Source: Pseudooctadecabacter sp. (GTDB taxonomy: Bacteria > Pseudomonadota > Alphaproteobacteria > Rhodobacterales > Rhodobacteraceae). Taken from it: 11,809 nt of DNA. The position numbers were made by a program, and so were the translations under genes. Positions 1 through 5,511 of the stretch are shown here, piece by piece. Position 1 is the first letter of the stretch. Each line of letters begins with the position of its first letter. The stretch is from assembly GCA_020628265.1 (NCBI GenBank), contig JAHDFG010000005.1:1-11809 (forward strand), in the 5' to 3' direction. Under the pieces are notes generated by a model. That model did no database searches and had not been told where the DNA came from. It saw only the letters and a program-made list of their open reading frames with translations.

Positions 1-536
1 TCGCAACCCCCTCGACCCATGCCTTCGCCACTGAGAGTTTCAAGTCGAAGGACCTGCTGCATTTGCCATTTGGCGCAGAGGTCGTGGTGACGGACGAGCG
101 CCACAAGATGTTTGAAACACCCCACGGGTTCATCCCGAAAAAACACCTGCGCCCTTTGGATCAGCTGTTCAAAGATCCCGCCACAGTCGCGCAGCAGTTC
201 TTCGGGGTGCCATATCTTTGGGGCGGCAATTCAACCCTTGGTGTGGATTGTTCGGGTCTCGTTCAGGCAAGTTTCATGGCCTGCGGATATGCCTGCCCCG
301 GTGACAGCGACCTGCAGCGCGACGGCTTCGGAGTGCATCTGCCTGAGGATGCTGACCTGCAGCGGGGTGATCTCATCTTCTGGAAAGGTCACGTCGGGAT
401 CATGGTTGATGCAGACACCCTGCTCCATGCAAACGCGCATCACATGGCCACGGTCTACGAAGGGCTGGAACAAGCCACCCTGCGGATCAAGGCACAGGGC
501 GACGGAGATATTCTGGCGCGTAAACGCGTGGCTTAG
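1..536 (+). CDS. NlpC/P60 family cell-wall hydrolase, 5' truncated
   Basis: The reading frame is open from the left edge (first complete codon at base 3) to TAG at 534-536, giving 177 visible residues; the true start lies outside the window. The C-terminal part is an NlpC/P60 cysteine peptidase domain: the nucleophile Cys lies in VDCSGL (codon 249-251), the His in KGHVGIMV (codon 390-392), and a third polar site in LLHANAHH near 423. The PYLWGG segment just before the Cys is typical of the family. The part before it (VVVTDERHKMFETPHGFIPKKHL) looks like the end of a bacterial SH3-type domain. Such enzymes cut gamma-D-glutamyl to diamino-acid bonds in peptidoglycan stem peptides, so a role in wall turnover or muropeptide recycling is inferred. 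Its stop codon overlaps the stop of the convergent DUF2794 gene. Confidence 0.88.
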   Translation, partial: ATPSTHAFATESFKSKDLLHLPFGAEVVVTDERHKMFETPHGFIPKKHLRPLDQLFKDPATVAQQFFGVPYLWGGNSTLGVDCSGLVQASFMACGYACPGDSDLQRDGFGVHLPEDADLQRGDLIFWKGHVGIMVDADTLLHANAHHMATVYEGLEQATLRIKAQGDGDILARKRVA

Positions 537-868
537 TCAACCGAGCGGATCAGCTTGCGTTCGAGCACGCGCAAGACCTGCCGTAGATCATTGCCGCGCT
601 TCAAAATCTGGCCTTCCATACCCAGAACAACGTATTGCCCCTGCTTCAGTCGCAGCGCGGGACGCTTTTCAATGCGGTAGACAGGGTGTTCAGCCGTGCG
701 GCGGAAAACGGAAAAGACGGCCACGTCTTTCAGATGCGAAATGCCATAGTCCCGCCATTCTCCGGCCGCCACAAAACGCCCGTAAAGGGACAGAATCTGG
801 TTCAGTTCGGTGCGATGAAACGCGACTTGCGCGGGCGCGCGTCCGGGAAAGGGAAGGGGTGCATTCAT
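533..868 (-). CDS. DUF2794 family protein
   Basis: This 111-residue protein starts at ATG 866-868 (MNAPLPFPGRAP). I recognise the DUF2794 family, small conserved alphaproteobacterial proteins, from the run VAFHRTELNQILSLYGR, the GEWRDYGISHL block, the FSVFRRTAEHPVYR block and the C-terminal VLRVLERKL. No biochemical function is known to me; the protein is soluble, charged and has no signal or membrane segment. The frame can be extended to 958, but the extra 30 residues are basic, low in hydrophobic content and outside the family core, so the inner ATG is preferred. The region before it shows only a weak GGGGCAAG ribosome-binding candidate. Its TAA (533-535) overlaps the TAG of the NlpC/P60 gene (534-536), so the two convergent genes end inside each other. 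Confidence 0.85.
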   Translation of the reverse strand: MNAPLPFPGRAPAQVAFHRTELNQILSLYGRFVAAGEWRDYGISHLKDVAVFSVFRRTAEHPVYRIEKRPALRLKQGQYVVLGMEGQILKRGNDLRQVLRVLERKLIRSVD

Positions 869-995
869 ATGTCCAGACTTGCCCCTTCGCCGCGTTAAAT
901 CAAGCCGTCGCGCCGACTTGTTCGGCCCAATGCCAGAAAATGCCTTGCCGTGATCCAATTCGCGTCACAATTGCCGGTCAAACAGACATCATCGT

Positions 996-1053
996 AAGTC
1001 CCCCAAGGGCATGTAGTATCAGCCCCCACCCAGTCGTGTCCTTGGGGTGACTT
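996..1053. repeat. Imperfect long inverted repeat between the DUF2794 and I78 genes
   Basis: The arms are AAGTCCCCCAAGG (996-1008) and CCTTGGGGTGACTT (1040-1053). They pair over 8 + 5 bp with one bulged T and leave a 31-base loop. The repeat lies 14 bases beyond the stop of the I78 gene and 127 bases upstream of the DUF2794 start, both on the minus strand. It could end or slow transcription leaving the I78 gene, but there is no T-run after the distal arm, so it is not a standard intrinsic terminator. Nothing else is recognisable in the 198-base gap at 869-1066. Confidence 0.4.
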
Positions 1054-1066
1054 CGACCCCTTCCGA

Positions 1067-1357
1067 TCAGTAGCACCCGATGGATGCGATGGTATTGGTG
1101 CCATCAATCTGAAAGTTTAGGCGGTCCTGCCGGAAGTCCATTGTTATGGCGGTGCCTGGTCGAATGACCCGGACCGGCCGCATGATCAGCACCGTTTCAA
1201 GGGCCGTTGCGTCCTGTCCGATAAGGTTTGCGTAGGCTGCTGCCCCGCAGGTGTCTTCGTTCGGCGCAGGCAGTGCGGGACGTGTCGCGGCGGTTGGTGC
1301 TGGCGCCTCACAGGCGGCGAGCAGGGCAACGGGAAGCAAATACAAAAAACGTGTCAT
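1067..1357 (-). CDS. I78 family peptidase inhibitor, lipoprotein
   Basis: This 96-residue protein opens with a lipoprotein signal (MTRFLYLLPVALLAAC): a hydrophobic stretch and the lipobox LAAC with the acceptor Cys at residue 16. A short Ala/Pro-rich linker (17-35) follows. The C-terminal 60 residues match the I78/Elastase-inhibitor-like family (PF11720): Cys37 before GAAAYANLIGQ, the VRVIRPGTAITMDFRQDRLN core, and a final Cys95 that likely forms a disulphide with Cys37. Members inhibit serine proteases or at least share that fold, so a periplasmic or outer-membrane-tethered protease inhibitor is inferred. There is no clear ribosome-binding site ahead of ATG 1355-1357. The gene is divergent from the formaldehyde dehydrogenase gene across a 95-base gap. 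Confidence 0.83.
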   Translation of the reverse strand: MTRFLYLLPVALLAACEAPAPTAATRPALPAPNEDTCGAAAYANLIGQDATALETVLIMRPVRVIRPGTAITMDFRQDRLNFQIDGTNTIASIGCY

Positions 1358-1452
1358 ATAGCCAGTATCGGCATTCCATCTTTTTGACGCAACGGGGATT
1401 GCAAGGCGGATGCGTTTCCCACAGGCTTGGCGGCAACAAAGGGAGGTTCAAA

Positions 1453-2565
1453 ATGCGTACACGTGCTGCTGTTGCAACTGCTGCCGGAAAGCCGCTTGAG
1501 ATTATGGAGGTCAACCTTGATGGCCCTCGTGAGGGCGAGGTTCTGGTTGAGATCAAGGCGACGGGTATTTGCCATACAGATGAATTCACATTGTCAGGCG
1601 CGGACCCTGAGGGGCTATTTCCGGCAATCCTTGGCCATGAGGGCGCAGGTGTGGTCGTTGATGTCGGCCCTGGCGTGACATCGCTGAAAAAGGGAGATCA
1701 CGTGATCCCGCTTTACACGCCGGAATGCCGTGAATGCGAATACTGCCTGAACCCAAAGACAAACTTGTGTCAGTCGATCCGCTCTACCCAAGGGCAGGGG
1801 CTTATGCCTGATGGCACGTCTAGGTTCAGCACGCTCGATGGGGACCCGATCCTGCATTACATGGGCTGTTCCACCTTCGCCAATCACACGGTTCTGCCGG
1901 AAATCGCACTGGCCAAAGTACGCCCCGACGCGCCGTTTGACAAAATCTGTTACATCGGTTGCGGCGTGACGACAGGTATTGGTGCCGTGATCAACACCGC
2001 CAAGGTCGAGATCGGTAGCCGCGCGATTGTCTTCGGGCTCGGCGGCATTGGTCTGAACGTGATCCAAGGGCTGCGTCTGGCTGGCGCGGATCAGATCGTG
2101 GGCGTTGACCTGAACCCCGCCAAAGTGCCTATGGCCGAACGTTTCGGTATTACCGATTTCGTAAATCCGGCGGAGGTCGACGGCGATATGGTCGCGCATC
2201 TGGTGAACCTAACCAAGGGTGGGGCCGACTATACCTTTGACGCAACCGGCAACGTAGATGTCATGCGCACTGCGCTTGAGTCCGCGCACAAGGGCTGGGG
2301 CGAAAGCATCATCATCGGTGTCGCCCCTGCAGGTGCCGAAATCTCTACCCGTCCGTTCCAGCTGGTCACGGGCCGCAGCTGGCGCGGGACGGCTTTTGGC
2401 GGCGCGCGTGGCCGTACGGACGTGCCGCAGATCGTGGATTGGTACATGGAGGGCAAGATCGAGATTGACCCGATGATCACCCACACCATGGGTCTTGATG
2501 ACATCAATAAGGGGTTCGATCTGATGCATGCCGGCGAGAGCATCCGCTCGGTCGTTCTCTATTGA
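1453..2565 (+). CDS. adhI: S-(hydroxymethyl)glutathione dehydrogenase / class III alcohol dehydrogenase
   Basis: This NAD-dependent enzyme oxidises S-hydroxymethylglutathione, the spontaneous adduct of formaldehyde and glutathione, to S-formylglutathione; class III enzymes also reduce S-nitrosoglutathione. The 370-residue length is normal for the family. Visible landmarks are the catalytic zinc ligands Cys40, His62 and Cys170 (in GICHTDEF, LGHEGAG and GCGVTTG), the structural zinc ligands Cys92, Cys95, Cys98 and Cys106, the Rossmann motif GLGGIG at 195-200 and the NAD-selecting Asp219. The start is ATG 1453-1455, preceded by a strong GGGAGGT (1441-1447); the frame is open further upstream, but that part is not family-like. 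The name flhA is used for the Paracoccus orthologue. The partner hydrolase gene fghA is about 3.6 kb downstream rather than adjacent. A TTGACG at 1384-1389 is a possible -35, without a convincing -10. Confidence 0.96.
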   Translation: MRTRAAVATAAGKPLEIMEVNLDGPREGEVLVEIKATGICHTDEFTLSGADPEGLFPAILGHEGAGVVVDVGPGVTSLKKGDHVIPLYTPECRECEYCLNPKTNLCQSIRSTQGQGLMPDGTSRFSTLDGDPILHYMGCSTFANHTVLPEIALAKVRPDAPFDKICYIGCGVTTGIGAVINTAKVEIGSRAIVFGLGGIGLNVIQGLRLAGADQIVGVDLNPAKVPMAERFGITDFVNPAEVDGDMVAHLVNLTKGGADYTFDATGNVDVMRTALESAHKGWGESIIIGVAPAGAEISTRPFQLVTGRSWRGTAFGGARGRTDVPQIVDWYMEGKIEIDPMITHTMGLDDINKGFDLMHAGESIRSVVLY

Positions 2566-3578
2566 TCACGAACCTTGATGAACTGGCGCGGTCCCTGACA
2601 ACAGGGGCCGCGCCTTTTGCGTTTTGTGGGATTGCGGTGTCTCGGGCGGGCCAGCGGTCGTTTGCGGTATCTTCAGACAGGGACGTGACGCCCGACACCT
2701 TCTGGCGTGCCGCGTCGATCTCGAAGATCGTGGTGGGACGGGTGGCTCAGGCGCTCTTCGGGGACGGCGATGCCACCGTCGAGGAAGCGCTGGGCCAGCC
2801 CTTTGTTGCACCTGCAGGAGAGAAACCGACAGTCGCCCAATTGGCCAGCCATCAATCCGGTATCTGGGACAACGGCGGATATTTGGTGCCGCCGGATGTG
2901 CGTTTGTCTGACTGGCTGGATGAGGCCGGAACGGCGATTTGGTCAGACGCTCCACCCGGGCAGCAGCTCATTTACAGCAATCTTGGCTATCTTATCCTCG
3001 CCGCCTGTTGCGAGCGCGCTTCCGGCCTGCCGCTCAGCGATCTGGCCAACACATATGTTTTTGAGCCCCACCGACTGTCCGCAGGGTTCAACTGGATCGG
3101 CGTGCCCGAGAGTGTTTCGGTGTTGCCGACCTATCGACGCGACAAAGATGGGGTGTTGCAGCCCCAGATCGATGCGCCCCCTGTGAAGCCCGACATGACG
3201 ACCTACCAGATCGGCGAAAGCACGGCCCGCCTATCCCCGCAGGGCGGTTTGCGGTTATCGCTCAACGGCGCGCTGACATTGGCCGAAAGCCTCTCGGACG
3301 GTCCAAATGACAGGCTATGGGTTGATGACGCGCCTGCAGGACCACTCTTTCAGCATTACGGTTGGGGCGTGCAACTCTACGACACGCCAGCGTTCTACCC
3401 GCGTCCGTTGATCGGACATTTTGCCAATGCCTACGGGTTCTGTGGCGGCGTCTGGCATGACCCAACAGCCAAAATTTCTTTTGCCTACGGGCTAAATGGC
3501 TTGGCAGAAGGAGATGAGGCCGACGGGTTGCGACCCGAAGAAATAGCGATTTTCGATGCAGTCGCTCAGACGGCGTAG
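2562..3578 (+). CDS. Serine hydrolase of the beta-lactamase / penicillin-binding fold
   Basis: This 338-residue protein belongs to the PF00144 beta-lactamase-like family, whose members are mostly esterases, D-amino-acid peptidases or unknowns rather than resistance enzymes. The SxxK motif is SISK (Ser52 nucleophile, Lys55), followed by the SHQSGI segment (96-101) and the Tyr-Ser-Asn triad at 138-140. The third, KTG-like box appears as GHFANAYGFCGG (285-296), which departs from the usual HTG/KTG. No signal peptide is visible, so it is probably cytoplasmic, unlike a true beta-lactamase. The start is taken as TTG 2562-2564, which overlaps the adhI stop TGA in a TTGA arrangement; no in-frame ATG occurs near the N-terminus. 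This implies translation coupled to adhI. The substrate is unknown. The 3' end overlaps the convergent tetR gene by 13 bases. Confidence 0.82.
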   Translation: MITNLDELARSLTTGAAPFAFCGIAVSRAGQRSFAVSSDRDVTPDTFWRAASISKIVVGRVAQALFGDGDATVEEALGQPFVAPAGEKPTVAQLASHQSGIWDNGGYLVPPDVRLSDWLDEAGTAIWSDAPPGQQLIYSNLGYLILAACCERASGLPLSDLANTYVFEPHRLSAGFNWIGVPESVSVLPTYRRDKDGVLQPQIDAPPVKPDMTTYQIGESTARLSPQGGLRLSLNGALTLAESLSDGPNDRLWVDDAPAGPLFQHYGWGVQLYDTPAFYPRPLIGHFANAYGFCGGVWHDPTAKISFAYGLNGLAEGDEADGLRPEEIAIFDAVAQTA

Positions 3579-4183
3579 CGGGCGAGGAACGTCTTCACCG
3601 CCCCATCTACGATCCGCTTCTTCTGCGCATCGGTGAACGATTTATCCATGCTGAAGACCAGACGCGGGAAAAGATCGGCTTTGCACAATTCACCAAACTG
3701 ATCGGCGGCCAAGGGCAGGTCGTCGATCTCAAGCTCGCCACGCGAGATGCCGACCTTCATGAACTCGATCAGGCGTTCGCGGACCAGCGCGGGGCCGCTG
3801 TCATAAAACTCCCGCCCCAATTCTGGGAAACGGTCGCTTTCGGCCACACAAAGGCGGAACACGCGCTGCCCGAACTCCGACGTAAAGAATTCAACCATCT
3901 GCCACGCGGCCTCGGTCAGGACGGTCCCGACAGGCTTTGACATGTCGATGGTCTCAACAGCTGAATCCGCCTGACGGATACATTCCGTTTTGGCGACCTC
4001 CATGAACAGCAGCCGCTTGTCTGGGAAATAGCTGTAAAGCGTGGCCTTGGACACACCGGCGGCCTTCGCGATGTCGTCGACGCTGGCCCCTTCGAACCCG
4101 TCAGACATAAAGATTTTGCGAGCCCCATCGAGAACCTGATCGAACTTGCGTCCGCGTTTCACTGTGGGTGTGCCGTCAGCCAT
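3566..4183 (-). CDS. TetR/AcrR family transcriptional regulator
   Basis: This 205-residue protein has an N-terminal TetR DNA-binding domain (about residues 12-60) with the helix-turn-helix in the block ASVDDIAKAAGVSKATLYSY (33-52) followed by FPDKRLLF. The remaining helical part, with QRVFRLCVAESDRFPELG around 106-123, resembles the AefR-like C-terminal domain (PF14246), which forms the ligand pocket and dimer interface. The start is ATG 4181-4183, preceded by AAGGAG (4191-4196) at good spacing; an upstream TTG at 4204 would place that ribosome-binding site inside the gene and is rejected. A 16-bp inverted repeat matching two copies upstream of the AEC permease overlaps its promoter, so autorepression is inferred. 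The ligand is unknown. Its likely targets are itself, the adjacent 58-aa protein and the permease operon. Confidence 0.93.
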   Translation of the reverse strand: MADGTPTVKRGRKFDQVLDGARKIFMSDGFEGASVDDIAKAAGVSKATLYSYFPDKRLLFMEVAKTECIRQADSAVETIDMSKPVGTVLTEAAWQMVEFFTSEFGQRVFRLCVAESDRFPELGREFYDSGPALVRERLIEFMKVGISRGELEIDDLPLAADQFGELCKADLFPRLVFSMDKSFTDAQKKRIVDGAVKTFLARYAV

Positions 4184-4202
4184 TGGGTGTCTCCTTGCCC
4201 TC

Positions 4203-4232
4203 AATATAAACTGGTCCGTTTAGTACGGGCAA
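4203..4232 (-). promoter_or_regulatory. Putative tetR promoter
   Basis: On the minus strand a -35-like TTGCCC (4227-4232) and a -10-like TATATT (4203-4208) are separated by 18 bases. Transcription would start near 4196, giving a leader of about a dozen bases that begins at the Shine-Dalgarno. The 16-bp operator overlaps the spacer and the first bases of the -10. Placement is by consensus only. Confidence 0.4.
4207..4222. promoter_or_regulatory. Putative TetR operator, site 1 (tetR promoter)
   Basis: TAAACTGGTCCGTTTA is an inverted repeat with 5-bp arms TAAAC/GTTTA and a 6-base centre. It has the same length, arm positions and TG..C core as sites 2 and 3, and all three fit TRAACTGNNCSGTTYA. 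Position in the putative tetR promoter suggests autorepression. Confidence 0.65.
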
Positions 4233-4244
4233 GGAGAGGTGAGA

Positions 4245-4421
4245 TCACTCATCCACTATGCAAGTGTCTGACGTCGCGTCGAAGGATTGGCAATCCTGTG
4301 TGACGGTTTCGGCGTCTGCGGGCGGGAAGTGCAGGTTTGGCAGGCTGAAGGTGATGCCACCGGCTGCTGCGGTGGAGGCAAACAGGAGGCTGACAGCGGC
4401 GGCGGATGCGAGGGTTTTCAT
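4245..4421 (-). CDS. Small secreted protein, 58 aa, unknown function
   Basis: Reading the minus strand from ATG 4419-4421 to TGA 4245-4247 gives 58 residues. The first 20 (MKTLASAAAVSLLFASTAAA) form a clear Sec signal peptide with a Lys near the start, a hydrophobic core and an AAA cleavage site before GG. The mature part is only about 38 residues, begins GGITFSLPNLHFPP, is acidic and holds two Cys residues (44 and 54) that could form a disulphide. A ribosome-binding site AAGGA sits 6 bases before this ATG; a second ATG directly upstream (4422-4424) is possible but too close to it. I do not recognise a family. It lies 61 bases upstream of tetR, on the same strand, and its promoter region contains two or three copies of the operator, so it is probably a member of the regulon. 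Transport out of the cytoplasm is inferred from the signal alone. Confidence 0.7.
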   Translation of the reverse strand: MKTLASAAAVSLLFASTAAAGGITFSLPNLHFPPADAETVTQDCQSFDATSDTCIVDE

Positions 4422-4437
4422 CATGATTCCTTTTGAT

Positions 4438-4454
4438 CTGAACTCTGCGTTCAG
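4438..4454. promoter_or_regulatory. Degenerate operator-like repeat, site 4
   Basis: CTGAACTCTGCGTTCAG has 6-bp perfect arms (CTGAAC/GTTCAG) but a 5-base centre without the TG..C core, so it is one base shorter than the other sites. It would cover the expected start of the small secreted-protein transcript (about 4449). It may be a weak site or chance. Confidence 0.35.
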
Positions 4455-4455
4455 T

Positions 4456-4483
4456 TATCTAAACTGTACGGTTCAGTTTGCAA
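4456..4483 (-). promoter_or_regulatory. Putative promoter of the small secreted-protein gene
   Basis: On the minus strand TTGCAA (4478-4483) and TAGATA (4456-4461) are separated by 16 bases. The predicted start is near 4449, leaving a leader of about 28 bases to ATG 4421. Operator site 2 fills the spacer, which would explain repression by steric exclusion of RNA polymerase. Elements were assigned by consensus only. Confidence 0.45.
4460..4475. promoter_or_regulatory. Putative TetR operator, site 2
   Basis: TAAACTGTACGGTTCA fits the shared pattern TRAACTGNNCSGTTYA, with one mismatch between the arms (TAAAC/GTTCA). Its centre is 32 bp from that of site 3, close to three helical turns, so both would face the same side of the DNA. 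A further CAGTT/AACTG pair at 4452-4466 overlaps its left edge. Confidence 0.65.
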
Positions 4484-4485
4484 GA

Positions 4486-4491
4486 TATAAA
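4486..4491 (+). promoter_or_regulatory. Candidate -10 element of the AEC permease operon
   Basis: TATAAA lies between operator sites 2 and 3. No good -35 is found 15-18 bases upstream, where site 2 sits, so the promoter is either weak, activator-assisted or elsewhere. If real, transcription would begin near 4498, inside site 3. Confidence 0.3.
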
Positions 4492-4507
4492 TGAACTGAC
4501 CGGTTCA
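4492..4507. promoter_or_regulatory. Putative TetR operator, site 3
   Basis: TGAACTGACCGGTTCA has perfect TGAAC/GTTCA arms around a 6-base centre and is the most symmetrical of the copies; symmetry extends outward with one mismatch to about 4489-4510. It ends 67 bases before the AEC permease ATG, a usual distance for a repressor site near a transcription start. Confidence 0.68.
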
Positions 4508-4574
4508 CTTTTGTCGGTCGAGTGAGGCAGAATCCGGCTTTTGCGGTGCGAAGGCCGGTGCTAAGGCTGTCGGT

Positions 4575-5501
4575 ATGTTGGATATTTTTCTCCAGACGCT
4601 GCCCTTTTTCGCCCTGATCGGGCTGGGGTACGGGGCTGGCCGAACGGGATTTTTCACGCCCGAGGCTACGGCCTATCTGACGAAATTCGTCTTCTACTTC
4701 GCCTTGTCGGCGATGTTGTTCCGGTTTTCGGCCAACCTGTCGCTCTCCGAGATCATCGATTGGCCCTTCGTTTTCGCCTATCTGTGGGGGTCACTCTTCG
4801 TTTATCTGATCGCCACGGCAGTCGCCCTCCTACGCAAGCGCGGGGTTGAGGAAGCCGCGGTGGAGGCCCAATGCGCCGTCATCGGCAACGTTGGCTTCTT
4901 GGGCATCCCCATGCTGGTGCTATTGCTGGGCGATGCGGCCATCGGACCTGTGATGCTTGTCTTGGCGGTGGATCTGATCGTGTTCGGATCGCTGATCGTT
5001 ATCCTGATCACCGGATCCCGCGACGGACGCATGTCATTGGGTATCCTGCGGACGGTCGGGATCGGCCTGCTCAAGAACCCCATGATCGTCTCAATCTCGT
5101 TGGGTCTGCTTGTTTCGGCTCTGTCCCTCCCGATTCCCGGACCCGTGAATGAATTCCTGTCGATCCTAGGTGCAGCGGCAACGCCGGGTGCCTTGTTTGC
5201 GATTGGCGCCTCTCTTGCCAGTAAGTCGGCCGAACGCTTGGCGGTGGCCGGTTGGCTTTCATTCGCCAAGCTGGTCTTGCACCCCGCCGCGGTTGCCTTT
5301 GCGGCCTTTGTCATGTTGCCTGTTGATCCCTATGCCGCGGGTGTGATGGTTGCCGCTGCGGCCTTGCCCGTCGCTGGAAATGTCTACATCCTTGCCCAGC
5401 ACTACGGTGTCGCACCCGCGCGGGTGTCCGCCTCCATCCTCATCTCAACGGCGATCAGTGTGTTGACTGTTTCCCTCGTGATCGCTGCCGTCACCAATTA
5501 G
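4575..5501 (+). CDS. AEC family (auxin efflux carrier-like) permease
   Basis: This 308-residue inner-membrane carrier has the length and pattern of the AEC family: about ten hydrophobic helices in two halves, starting with LDIFLQTLPFFALIGLGYGA. Diagnostic stretches are GNVGFLGIPML (104-114), the KNPM turn (167-170) ending the first half, ATPGALFAIGASL (202-214), KLVLHP (232-237) and LPVAGNVYILAQHYG (264-278). AEC members in bacteria move small organic anions such as malate or malonate, or unknown metabolites; the substrate cannot be read here. ATG 4575-4577 follows AAGG (4563-4566). It is the first gene of the plus-strand run and is preceded by operator sites 2 and 3, so repression by the neighbouring TetR protein is likely. 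The nitroreductase gene begins 10 bases after its stop. Confidence 0.92.
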   Translation: MLDIFLQTLPFFALIGLGYGAGRTGFFTPEATAYLTKFVFYFALSAMLFRFSANLSLSEIIDWPFVFAYLWGSLFVYLIATAVALLRKRGVEEAAVEAQCAVIGNVGFLGIPMLVLLLGDAAIGPVMLVLAVDLIVFGSLIVILITGSRDGRMSLGILRTVGIGLLKNPMIVSISLGLLVSALSLPIPGPVNEFLSILGAAATPGALFAIGASLASKSAERLAVAGWLSFAKLVLHPAAVAFAAFVMLPVDPYAAGVMVAAAALPVAGNVYILAQHYGVAPARVSASILISTAISVLTVSLVIAAVTN

Positions 5502-5511
5502 GACCTGAACC

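Larger units (their letters stand above)
4190..4237. repeat. Perfect 11-bp inverted repeat enclosing the tetR operator and ribosome-binding site
   Basis: TCTCCTTGCCC (4190-4200) and GGGCAAGGAGA (4227-4237) are exact reverse complements separated by 26 bases. The centre (4213.5) is one base from the centre of the 16-bp operator at 4207-4222. On the minus strand the downstream arm holds the tetR Shine-Dalgarno AAGGAG. A transcript that starts upstream, at the small secreted-protein gene, could therefore fold the arms together and hide the tetR ribosome-binding site. A transcript starting at the tetR promoter near 4196 would lack the upstream arm. The folding consequence is inference; the repeat itself is read directly. 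Confidence 0.75.

Noticed and set aside
112..1050. Long plus-strand reading frame of 312 codons
   Set aside because: It overlaps the NlpC/P60 and DUF2794 genes, is rich in Cys, Arg, Ser and Pro and shows no domain; it is a shadow frame.
1384..1412. adhI promoter from TTGACG
   Set aside because: The -35 match is good, but no convincing -10 lies 16-18 bases downstream, so it is not listed as a feature.
2562..3578. Antibiotic-resistance beta-lactamase
   Set aside because: There is no signal peptide, and the KTG box is atypical; the PF00144 fold is shared by many esterases and peptidases.
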